In this document: positions 6,965 to 12,928 of the stretch, one piece after another
Layout: each line of letters starts with the position of its first letter
Position numbering within the stretch: position 1 is the stretch's first letter
Assembly (NCBI GenBank): GCA_937892655.1
Contig: CALBJC010000133.1
Span: forward strand, 1 to 14,369
Direction of reading: 5' to 3'
DNA length: 14,369 bases
Source of the DNA: an uncultured Clostridia bacterium
Lineage (GTDB): Bacteria > Bacillota > Clostridia > Oscillospirales > Ruminococcaceae
Position numbers and translations under genes: made by a program
The notes under the pieces: generated by a model
Told to the model about the DNA's origin: nothing
Seen by the model: the letters and a program-made list of their open reading frames with translations, nothing else
The model's database searches: none

Positions 6965-8620
6965 ATGAAAACATCAATCAGAAGAAAGCTTGCTCTTACT
7001 GCTGCGGCAGTGATTACTATGACATCGTTTGCGTCATGCGGCGCAGAGTCGGAGGATATGGCAAACGGCGGTAACTACAGAGGCGATACCTACGCCCCTT
7101 CATACAACAATAACTCAAATGTTATGGGCGAAACAACAAAGTCGCCTCAGGGTACTACAGCCAACACAACAACAGGCGTTATGGATATGGTAGTTGAGGA
7201 CGCTGTTGATATGGAAATGGATGGTACAGCGGGCAACTACTTTACAAATGAAGAGTATAATCCTATCGTTGAAAATGAATATATCGATACTTATATCGAA
7301 AATCTTTCAACCTTCTCTGTTGACGTTGATACTGCTTCATACTCAAATTTCAGAAGAATGCTTGAATACGGCTATATCGATCCTGACTCTATCAGAATCG
7401 AGGAGTTTATAAATTATTTTGATTATGACTATAAGCTCCCTGAAGAAAATCTGCCGTTCTCTGTAAATATCGAGTATTCAGACTGCCCTTGGAATGATGA
7501 GGCTCAGCTTGTTTCAATCGGTCTTAAAGCTCCTGAAATTGATATGTCACAGCGTGAGGCTATGAATGTAGTTTTCCTTATCGACGTTTCAGGCTCAATG
7601 TATGATTACAACAAGCTCCCGCTCGCTCAGAAGGCGTTTGACCTTTTGGCAGAGGGCTTAAATGAAAACGACAGAGTATCTATCGTTACTTATGCAGGCT
7701 CTGACCAGGTAGTTTTAGAGGGCGCTAAGGGTAGTGACTATATGACTATTGCCGATGCTCTTTACTCACTCGAGGCAGGCGGCTCAACAGCGGGTGCTGC
7801 AGGTATAAATACAGCTTATGAAATCGCTCAGAAATACTTTATCGAGGGCGGCAATAACAGAGTTATCCTTGCAACAGACGGTGACTTAAATGTCGGCGTT
7901 TCATCAGAAGAGGGTTTGAAGGCGCTTATCGAAGAAAAAAGAGAAGATGACATCTTCTTGTCAGTTTTAGGCTTTGGTATGGGCAATTATAAGGATAATA
8001 AGCTCGAGGCTCTTGCTGACAACGGCAACGGTAACTACGCTTATATCGACTCTGAATTTGAAGCAAAGAGAGTGCTCGTATCTGAAATGGGCTCAACTCT
8101 CTACACAGTTGCAAAGGACGTTAAAATTCAGGTTGATTTCAACGAAGAAAACGTAAAGTCATACCGCCTTGTAGGCTACGAAAACAGACTTTTGAATAAT
8201 GAGGATTTTACAGATGATACAAAGGATGCAGGCGAGATAGGTGCCGGTCACCGTGTAACAGCACTTTACGAGATTATCCCTACAGAGAATCAGACCGATT
8301 CTGAGCTTCTGACAGTTTCAGTACGTTACAAGGAGCCTCTGGGCGATACATCAACTCAGTATGATACTTCTATCCTTGCAAGCGAGTATACCAATGCTCC
8401 GTCTGACAACTTCATTTTCGCTTCAAACATTGCTGGCATGGCAATGCTTTTAAGAGACAGCAAATACAATGTAAGCTTCAGTCTTGAAGATTTTGCTGAC
8501 TATCTCAATGATGCAGATTTAGGTGATGATTTATACCGTAAAGAGCTCAGAGATTACATAATCCCTGCAGTATTTGACTATCTTGATAACGATATAATTG
8601 ATGAAGTTATTTTCGACTAA
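6965..8620 (+). CDS. YfbK-type von Willebrand factor A lipoprotein
   Basis: Start placed at ATG 6965 (551 residues), with AGGAAG at 6953-6958, 6 nt away; an in-frame ATG at 6935 has no such site and would put a hydrophilic extension before the signal peptide. Residues 1-24 are a signal peptide (KTSIRRK then a hydrophobic core) ending in a lipobox-like 'FASC' with C25 as lipid anchor. A low-complexity Asn/Thr/Gly linker follows. The N-terminal vWF_A extension ('ENEYIDTYIENLSTFSVDVDT' split around 104-122) is followed by the vWA domain with MIDAS residues DVSGS (207-211), 'STAGAAGI' and 'ATDGDLNVG', then a DUF3520-like C-terminal region ('GAGHRVTALYEI'). All MIDAS elements look intact, so it should bind a divalent metal and a ligand protein outside the membrane. 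It lies 32 nt after the anti-sigma gene and closes the operon. The ligand is unknown. Confidence 0.92.
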   Translation: MKTSIRRKLALTAAAVITMTSFASCGAESEDMANGGNYRGDTYAPSYNNNSNVMGETTKSPQGTTANTTTGVMDMVVEDAVDMEMDGTAGNYFTNEEYNPIVENEYIDTYIENLSTFSVDVDTASYSNFRRMLEYGYIDPDSIRIEEFINYFDYDYKLPEENLPFSVNIEYSDCPWNDEAQLVSIGLKAPEIDMSQREAMNVVFLIDVSGSMYDYNKLPLAQKAFDLLAEGLNENDRVSIVTYAGSDQVVLEGAKGSDYMTIADALYSLEAGGSTAGAAGINTAYEIAQKYFIEGGNNRVILATDGDLNVGVSSEEGLKALIEEKREDDIFLSVLGFGMGNYKDNKLEALADNGNGNYAYIDSEFEAKRVLVSEMGSTLYTVAKDVKIQVDFNEENVKSYRLVGYENRLLNNEDFTDDTKDAGEIGAGHRVTALYEIIPTENQTDSELLTVSVRYKEPLGDTSTQYDTSILASEYTNAPSDNFIFASNIAGMAMLLRDSKYNVSFSLEDFADYLNDADLGDDLYRKELRDYIIPAVFDYLDNDIIDEVIFD

Positions 8621-8646
8621 GTCTTGAATATATAGTTTTCCCCTCC

Positions 8647-8679
8647 AAAAAGCGCTCTGATATTTCAGGGCGCTTTTTT
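8647..8679 (+). terminator. intrinsic terminator of the ECF operon
   Basis: A 14-bp stem (8647-8660 with 8665-8678, one T-G wobble) with a TATT loop and a run of six T at 8674-8679, followed by CTTTTATT. It lies 26 nt after the stop of the vWA gene. Confidence 0.93.
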
Positions 8680-8683
8680 CTTT

Positions 8684-8711
8684 TATTCAACATTACTGAA
8701 AATGTTGAATA
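8684..8711. repeat. perfect 11-bp inverted repeat in the promoter region of the EAL gene
   Basis: TATTCAACATT (8684-8694) and AATGTTGAATA (8701-8711) are exact reverse complements around ACTGAA. No T-run typical of a terminator follows on the plus strand. It may be an operator or a second, weaker terminator. A separate perfect palindrome TTGTATACAA lies at 8721-8730. Downstream, at 8776-8781, there is a TATAAT without a recognisable -35 at 16-18 bp. No clear promoter was found for the 8908 gene. Confidence 0.5.
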
Positions 8712-8907
8712 TTTTAGTCATTGTATACAAAAAACACGTGCGTTTTTGATATAAAAGTAAAAATGGAGTAAAACTTATAATGTTGCGATAAAAATTCAAA
8801 ATTACTTAATACTTTGGTCTGTAAATAGTGCTATGATTTACTTATAAAACGTTTTCGTAACCTTGCAATATGAATAGGCATATGCTTTTACAGGGGGTGA
8901 AAAAGCG

Positions 8908-10827
8908 GTGAACTACATATTGTATTTTGATATCTGTGCTCTGGTAATATTTACTATTACAGTATTTATTTTCTATTTCAGAAAGAATATCAGGAATAAG
9001 CGCCATCAGATTTTCGGCGCTATGATGTGGTCTGCTTTTTTATCAACTCTGTTTGATATCATCTCAGTATGGGTTGACTGCCTTGTTGGTGAATACCCGA
9101 TGGGTGTTTTGATCTTACCGCATATTCTTTACTATCTGTTCCATATTTCAACGCCGTTTTTCTTCTGCCTGTATGTAATTTTTCTTACACAGCAGCCGAA
9201 AATCGTCAACAAAAAACTGATGACGTTTATAAGAATTCCGTTTATCATTGAGATCCTTTTAGTGCTTACAACGCCTTTTACAAAGTGGATCTTTACTTAC
9301 GATAACGGTATATATCAGCGTGGTCCATATCAGCTTGTGATGTATGCTATGTCACTTTTTTATATGATATACGCGCTTATCCATATAGTTATGAACCGTT
9401 CTGAGGTTTCAAAGCAGGTTTTCTCATCGGTATGCTCGTTTGTAGCGCTTACCCTTGTTCCAACGCTAATGCAGTGCTTTATGCCGCAGTATCTGATTGA
9501 ATGCTTCGGCTCGTCAGTATGTATTCTGCTGGTGCTTTTAACCCTGCATAATAATGATGACCTTATCGATAAAGCAACAGGTCTTATGAACCGCTTTGCC
9601 TTTACAAGAAAGGGTATCATCAATTTCAGGGCGGGCAATCCTTACGCAGTACTCCTTGTGAGAATCTCCGATTATGACCTTTTGCAGCGTTCATTCGGTG
9701 TTGAGATAAATAACCAGATCATAACAAAGTTTTCTGAATATCTGCAAAACCTTGTTCCGTTTGGTGACGCATATTATCTTGAGGATGAAACCTTTGCCAT
9801 TGTTTTTGTCGGTGCTGACAAGCAAAACGCTGAGAATGTAAAGCTCAAGATTGAGAGGAGAACTCTCAGCCCGTGGCAGATCGACTTTTTTGATATTACC
9901 TTTTCAACTCTCATTTTAAGAATTGACAATGATCCTAATATCAAGAATATCAACCACATCTTTGAATATGTAAACTACATCAAGAGCATTGAAGATACAA
10001 GCAGAGCGAGTATCAATATATGCGATGTTGATATAAACGCAAAAAAGCGTGCTGACGAGGTAGGTCTTGCGGTAAACAGCGCTATTGCAAATGGCGGCTT
10101 TGATGTTTATTTTCAGCCTATCTACTCTTTAGACAAAAGGCGTATAACCTCAGCTGAGGCGCTTGTACGTCTTAAAGACCCTATACTCGGTCAGGTATTT
10201 CCTGATGAGTTTATTCCGCTTGCTGAAAAAACGGGTGCCATCATCAAGATAGATGACTTTGTGTTCAACAGAGTCTGTAAATTTATCGCAATTCATGACC
10301 TTGATAAACTTGGTCTTGATTCTATAGAGATAAATCTTTCAGCAGTTGACTGTATGCAGCCTATGCTTTCAAGAAAGATTATCGAAACTATCAGCCATTA
10401 CGGTATCGCGCCTGAAAAGATCTGTTTTGAAATTACCGAAACAGCCGCTTGTAATGCAACCGATATCTTAAAGCAGAATATAAACGACCTTGCAGAATAC
10501 GGCTTTTCCTTCGCAATGGACGATTACGGAACAGGCTATACAAACATTATTTCAATGCTTGAAATTCCGCTGAAGTTTATGAAGGTCGATAAAAGCCTGG
10601 TATGGTCGTCAATGAAAAACCGCAGAGCAAGAATTGCGCTTGAAAGCACAGTTTCAATGATTGCAAACCTCGATATGCAGATAATTGCCGAGGGCATTGA
10701 AACTGAGGAGCACGTTGAATATATGGATTCGATCGGCGCAGACTTCCTGCAGGGCTATTACTACTCAAAACCTGTATGCGAAAAGGATTTTTTAGATCTC
10801 TTGGCAAGACAGCAGAGTATTGATTAG
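8908..10827 (+). CDS. membrane c-di-GMP phosphodiesterase (7 TM, degenerate GGDEF, EAL)
   Basis: 639 residues from GTG 8908, with AGGGGGTG (8892-8899) as a strong ribosome site. Residues 1-215 hold about seven membrane helices and form a sensory or anchoring module. Residues about 222-370 are GGDEF-like: 'DKATGLMNRFAF' is present, but the signature position reads EDETF (292-296), so cyclase activity is unlikely. The EAL domain (about 385-635) keeps the catalytic and metal ligands: EAL (E417), N476 in 'INLSA', E508 in 'FEITE', D538-D539 in 'MDDYGTG', K559 in 'MKVDKS', E595 in 'AEGIE' and Q615 in 'LQGYYYSKP'. It should hydrolyse c-di-GMP to pGpG at the membrane and so favour motility over adhesion. 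Monocistronic: terminators lie on both sides. Confidence 0.93.
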   Translation: MNYILYFDICALVIFTITVFIFYFRKNIRNKRHQIFGAMMWSAFLSTLFDIISVWVDCLVGEYPMGVLILPHILYYLFHISTPFFFCLYVIFLTQQPKIVNKKLMTFIRIPFIIEILLVLTTPFTKWIFTYDNGIYQRGPYQLVMYAMSLFYMIYALIHIVMNRSEVSKQVFSSVCSFVALTLVPTLMQCFMPQYLIECFGSSVCILLVLLTLHNNDDLIDKATGLMNRFAFTRKGIINFRAGNPYAVLLVRISDYDLLQRSFGVEINNQIITKFSEYLQNLVPFGDAYYLEDETFAIVFVGADKQNAENVKLKIERRTLSPWQIDFFDITFSTLILRIDNDPNIKNINHIFEYVNYIKSIEDTSRASINICDVDINAKKRADEVGLAVNSAIANGGFDVYFQPIYSLDKRRITSAEALVRLKDPILGQVFPDEFIPLAEKTGAIIKIDDFVFNRVCKFIAIHDLDKLGLDSIEINLSAVDCMQPMLSRKIIETISHYGIAPEKICFEITETAACNATDILKQNINDLAEYGFSFAMDDYGTGYTNIISMLEIPLKFMKVDKSLVWSSMKNRRARIALESTVSMIANLDMQIIAEGIETEEHVEYMDSIGADFLQGYYYSKPVCEKDFLDLLARQQSID

Positions 10828-10893
10828 TAGCCAAGGTTTTTTGGATTTGCTATCTACACTTCTCCTACATACAGCCTGTAAAAGGGCAGAAAT

Positions 10894-10927
10894 AACCGCT
10901 GGGGGCAACCTCGGCGGTTGTTTTTTT
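10894..10927 (+). terminator. intrinsic terminator of the EAL gene
   Basis: AACCGCTGGGG (10894-10904) pairs with CCTCGGCGGTT (10909-10919): 11 pairs including two G-T wobbles, closed by a GCAA (GNRA) tetraloop, then seven T at 10921-10927. The last T is also the first base of the left 36-bp inverted repeat. Confidence 0.92.
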
Positions 10928-10962
10928 CAATGCACAATGCACGATGCACAATGCACAATTAT
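10927..10962 (+). repeat. left 36-bp inverted repeat with heptamer units
   Basis: Exact reverse complement of 11280-11315. It contains four consecutive 7-bp units, TGCACAA, TGCACGA, TGCACAA, TGCACAA (10931-10958), flanked by TCAA and TTAT. Identity stops at both ends (10926 and 10963 do not match). Confidence 0.95.
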
Positions 10963-11005
10963 GCTTTTTCATAGTTTTGTTGCCGTCATTTAAAATCTGA
11001 TGTTT

Positions 11006-11028
11006 CGTCATTATGCGGCATTATGACG
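11006..11028 (+). repeat. short dyad inside the 389-bp element
   Basis: CGTCAT-T-ATG / CAT-T-ATGACG around CGG: nine pairs and a T-T mismatch. The right arm, extended to ATGACGG (11023-11029), can pair instead with CCGTCAT at 10983-10989, so two alternative folds exist. Confidence 0.6.
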
Positions 11029-11040
11029 GAATTACTCAAC

Positions 11041-11090
11041 AAAGTAAAGTAAAAGAAAGTAAAGGAAAGAAAAGTAAAAGAAATAAAAAG
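11041..11090 (+). repeat. purine-rich AAAGT-type tandem tract
   Basis: 50 nt with 45 purines, five T and no C, made of imperfect AAAGT/AAAAG pentamers. It faces the pyrimidine tract 11171-11213 across the central hairpin. Confidence 0.85.
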
Positions 11091-11124
11091 ATAGTATAAT
11101 ATATAAAAGCAGAGAATAGTAATA

Positions 11125-11172
11125 GACTAACAAAAGCTGCAGGCTTTTTTTGCCGCAGGCTTTTTGTTAGTC
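11125..11172 (+). terminator. long hairpin in the centre of the element, terminator-like
   Basis: GACTAACAAAA (11125-11135) pairs with TTTTGTTAGTC (11162-11172). Inside, GC, TGC and GGC on the left (11136-11144) pair with GCC, GCA and GC on the right (11152-11160), with single-base bulges, leaving a loop of seven T. GCAGGCTTTTT occurs twice in direct orientation (11139-11149, 11155-11165). T-rich sequence (ATTCTTTTTCTT) follows, so it could terminate a rightward transcript; a T-rich loop is unusual for a plain terminator. Confidence 0.6.
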
Positions 11173-11213
11173 ATTCTTTTTCTTCCCTCTCTTTTCTCCC
11201 CCTTTTTGCCCCC
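11171..11213 (+). repeat. pyrimidine-rich tract
   Basis: 43 nt with only two purines (A11173, G11208). Together with the purine tract at 11041-11090 it makes the interior of the element roughly self-complementary around the central hairpin. Confidence 0.85.
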
Positions 11214-11279
11214 ATAAAAATATTTTTCTTTTTATATAATACAAATAAAACTCAAAACCTCATCAAGCTATATAAGAAA

Positions 11280-11315
11280 ATAATTGTGCATTGTGCATCG
11301 TGCATTGTGCATTGA
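11280..11315 (-). repeat. right 36-bp inverted repeat with heptamer units
   Basis: Exact reverse complement of 10927-10962, including the variant unit (TCGTGCA at 11298-11304, equal to TGCACGA in the left arm). A TTG at 11291 in this repeat opens a frame into the flavoprotein gene but is not its start. Confidence 0.95.
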
Positions 11316-11324
11316 GTTTCCGCA

Positions 11325-11353
11325 TTGACAAACTTCTTCTTTTTTGCTATTCT
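11325..11353 (+). promoter_or_regulatory. SigA-type promoter of the flavoprotein gene
   Basis: TTGACA (11325-11330), 17-bp spacer, TATTCT (11348-11353) with an extended -10 TGC just before it. The start would be near 11360, leaving a short leader to ATG 11384. The right inverted repeat ends nine bases upstream of the -35. Confidence 0.7.
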
Positions 11354-11383
11354 AAAACTAACAAATCTTTCGGAGGTATCATT

Positions 11384-12010
11384 ATGAAGGTATTACTTAT
11401 AAACGGCAGTCCGCATAAAGAGGGCTGTACTTATACAGCGCTTTGCGAGGTTGCCGCTCAGCTTGAAGAGCAGGGCATTTTAACTGAGATTTTCTGGATA
11501 GGAAATTCTCTTACATCAGGCTGTATCGCCTGCGGTAAATGCTTTGATAAATCGGGTAAGTGCGCAATAAATACAGATAAGGTGAATGAAGCTATTGAAA
11601 AAATGAAGGAGTGCGATGGCTTAGTTGTTGGCTCTCCTGTTCACTTTGCAGCGGCAAGCGGCAATCTTACTGCGTTTTTAGACAGAATGTTCTATGCGGG
11701 TAAAATGCACTGTGCGTATAAGCCCGGTGCGGCAGTCATTTCTGCAAGACGTGGCGGTACAACAGCGGCGTTTGACCAGTTAAACAAGTATTTTACAATT
11801 TCAAATATGCCGCTTGTTTCTTCTCAGTACTGGAATATGGTGCATGGCTCAAATCCTGACGATGTCAAAAAGGATTTGGAGGGTATGCAGACTATGAGAA
11901 CTCTCGGCAAGAATATGGCATGGCTTATAAAGAGTATCGACTGCGCTAAGAAAAACGGCATTGACCGCCCTGCAGCTGAAGACGTTGTAAGAACAAACTT
12001 TATAAGATAA
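11384..12010 (+). CDS. NAD(P)H-dependent FMN reductase family protein, iron-sulfur flavoprotein-like
   Basis: 208 residues from ATG 11384, preceded by GGAGGT (11372-11377, 6 nt). A longer in-frame start at TTG 11291 would put the protein start inside the inverted repeat and is rejected. The flavodoxin-like fold is shown by 'MKVLLINGSPHKEGCTYTAL' split over 1-20 (FMN phosphate loop), 'CDGLVVGSPVHFAAASG' (77-93) and 'LDRMFYAG'. Cysteines C47, C50, C53 and C60 form C-x2-C-x2-C-x6-C, the compact pattern used for the 4Fe-4S cluster of the archaeal/clostridial iron-sulfur flavoproteins. It probably moves electrons between a reduced carrier and a small acceptor in the cytosol. Many relatives keep only part of the cysteine set, so cluster binding is likely but not certain. 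It has its own promoter and terminator. Confidence 0.88.
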   Translation: MKVLLINGSPHKEGCTYTALCEVAAQLEEQGILTEIFWIGNSLTSGCIACGKCFDKSGKCAINTDKVNEAIEKMKECDGLVVGSPVHFAAASGNLTAFLDRMFYAGKMHCAYKPGAAVISARRGGTTAAFDQLNKYFTISNMPLVSSQYWNMVHGSNPDDVKKDLEGMQTMRTLGKNMAWLIKSIDCAKKNGIDRPAAEDVVRTNFIR

Positions 12011-12013
12011 AAT
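11985..12013 (+). promoter_or_regulatory. possible promoter upstream of spoIIAA
   Basis: TTGTAA (11985-11990), 17-bp spacer, TAAAAT (12008-12013), overlapping the end of the flavoprotein gene. Transcripts from here would have to cross the terminator hairpin at 12030-12063 before reaching spoIIAA. No SigH-type promoter, which usually drives spoIIA, was recognised between 12011 and 12099. Confidence 0.3.
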
Positions 12014-12029
12014 TTAATAGTTTTTCTCG

Positions 12030-12073
12030 ACAGCCTATGACAGATTTTTCTGTTATGGGCTGTTATTATTTTT
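12030..12073 (+). terminator. intrinsic terminator after the flavoprotein gene
   Basis: ACAGCCTATGACAG (12030-12043) pairs with CTGTTATGGGCTGT (12050-12063), 14 pairs with two G-T wobbles and an ATTTTT loop, followed by TATTATTTTT. It ends about 27 nt before the spoIIAA start. Confidence 0.85.
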
Positions 12074-12099
12074 ATATAAAAAAAGAGAGGATTTTAAAA

Positions 12100-12471
12100 A
12101 TGAGTATTTCAATAATTACCGATGAAGAAAAAATAACCGCATATCTTTGCGGTGAGCTTGACCACCATACTGCAAAGGATTTTCGTATGGAGATCGATAA
12201 GGCGATTGAAGAAAACTATGAAATCAAAAAGGTTTTCATCGATTTTTCGGGCATAACCTTTATGGATAGCTCAGGTATAGGGCTTATTATGGGCAGATAC
12301 AAGCTTTTGCACGCTAAAGACGGAGTTTTATTCATACAAAATCCGCCTGACTATATTGCGAGGGTTATGAATATAGCAGGGGTAAACCGCTTAGCAAAGA
12401 TAGTATATGTAGCCGCAGGGTGCGATGAAAATGAGATTTCAGCCAAAGGAGAAAAAGAAAATGAAGATTAA
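12100..12471 (+). CDS. spoIIAA: anti-sigma F factor antagonist SpoIIAA
   Basis: 123 residues, a single STAS domain. The start is ATG 12100 with AGAGAGG (12084-12090, 9 nt away); the upstream in-frame ATG at 12037 lies in the terminator hairpin and is rejected. The phosphorylation motif MDSSGIG is at 55-61; S58, the second serine, corresponds to the residue phosphorylated by SpoIIAB in Bacillus. Unphosphorylated SpoIIAA binds SpoIIAB and frees sigma F in the forespore. It overlaps spoIIAB by 11 nt, the expected gene order for the spoIIA operon. Confidence 0.95.
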   Translation: MSISIITDEEKITAYLCGELDHHTAKDFRMEIDKAIEENYEIKKVFIDFSGITFMDSSGIGLIMGRYKLLHAKDGVLFIQNPPDYIARVMNIAGVNRLAKIVYVAAGCDENEISAKGEKENED

Positions 12472-12913
12472 TGCCAATGTGATAAACGAATGTAAGATAA
12501 CCTTTTTGTCAAAATCAAAAAACGAGAGCTTTTCAAGAATGGTTACAAGCGGTATGGTATGTCAGCTAAACCCGCTTATAGATGAGCTTTCAGATATAAA
12601 AACCGCTGTTTCAGAGGCGGTTACAAACTCAATAGTCCATGCATACAAAACTGGCGTCGGTAAAATTGATATGCTCATCAGGCTTTATGATAATAAAACA
12701 GTCTACATACGCATAAAGGACTATGGCTGTGGCATTGAGGATATAGATAAGGCGCGTGAGCCTTTGTTTACAACCGCACCTGAGCAGGAGCGCGCAGGGC
12801 TTGGCTTTGCTGTTATGGAGAGCTTTATGGATAAGCTTGAGGTAAAAAGTGTGGTCGGAAAAGGTACAACTGTTACTATGGTAAAACGCCTTTCAAATAC
12901 CGTTACAGCCTGA
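12461..12913 (+). CDS. spoIIAB: anti-sigma F factor / serine kinase SpoIIAB
   Basis: 150 residues of the GHKL ATPase type. The start is ATG 12461 with AAAGGAG at 12445-12451 (9 nt); an ATG at 12425 in the same frame would add only a Lys/Glu-rich stretch. N box 'SEAVTNSIVHAY' (51-62, E52 and N56), G1 box 'DYGCGI' (87-92) and the ATP lid with 'TTAPEQERAGLGFAVM' (104-119) are intact. It holds sigma F inactive as a dimer and phosphorylates SpoIIAA. It overlaps spoIIAA and lies 15 nt before sigF. Confidence 0.95.
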   Translation: MKINANVINECKITFLSKSKNESFSRMVTSGMVCQLNPLIDELSDIKTAVSEAVTNSIVHAYKTGVGKIDMLIRLYDNKTVYIRIKDYGCGIEDIDKAREPLFTTAPEQERAGLGFAVMESFMDKLEVKSVVGKGTTVTMVKRLSNTVTA

Positions 12914-12928
12914 TTTATCGGAGTAGAT

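Larger units (their letters stand above)
10927..11315. mobile_element. 389-bp inverted-repeat-bounded element of unknown type (MITE-like)
   Basis: Perfect 36-bp inverted repeats (10927-10962 and 11280-11315) enclose 317 bp without a convincing gene. From left to right the interior has a hairpin (11006-11028), a C-free purine tract (11041-11090), an AT-rich stretch with TATAAT at 11095, a long hairpin (11125-11172), a pyrimidine tract (11171-11213) and a 12-bp palindrome AAAAATATTTTT (11216-11227). Size, long perfect ends and lack of coding fit a miniature inverted-repeat transposable element. No target-site duplication is evident at the ends. It sits between a terminator and a promoter, where insertion is harmless. 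Alternatives are an invertible segment or a gene for a folded RNA. 'Mobile element' is the nearest type label, not a proven identity. Confidence 0.5.

Noticed and set aside
8769..8791. SigD/sigma-28 (motility) promoter for the EAL gene: TAAAACTT followed by GCGATAA
   Set aside because: The gap between the TAAA and GCGATAA parts is only 12 nt, whereas about 15 is required, and the -10 lacks the usual first C pair.
8712..8907. c-di-GMP riboswitch in front of the EAL gene
   Set aside because: I found no GEMM-like conserved stretches or the expected helices; the region is AT-rich with only simple palindromes.
10928..10960. Heptamer repeats as a CRISPR array
   Set aside because: The 7-bp units are directly tandem without spacers and occur as two inverted copies; no cas gene is nearby.
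10920..11320. Target-site duplication flanking the inverted-repeat unit
   Set aside because: The left flank ends in a T-run and the right flank begins GTTTCC; no exact repeat abuts both arms, though a T-rich duplication cannot be excluded.
11291..11383. N-terminal extension of the flavoprotein from TTG 11291
   Set aside because: It would be translated from the inverted repeat and across the promoter; ATG 11384 has a perfect GGAGGT and begins at the first beta strand of the fold.
12084..12094. SigH -35-like AGGATTT upstream of spoIIAA
   Set aside because: It overlaps the ribosome binding site and no GAAT-type -10 follows at the proper distance.
12037..12099. N-terminal extension of SpoIIAA from ATG 12037
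   Set aside because: The ATG is inside the terminator stem and lacks a ribosome site; the STAS domain begins after ATG 12100.
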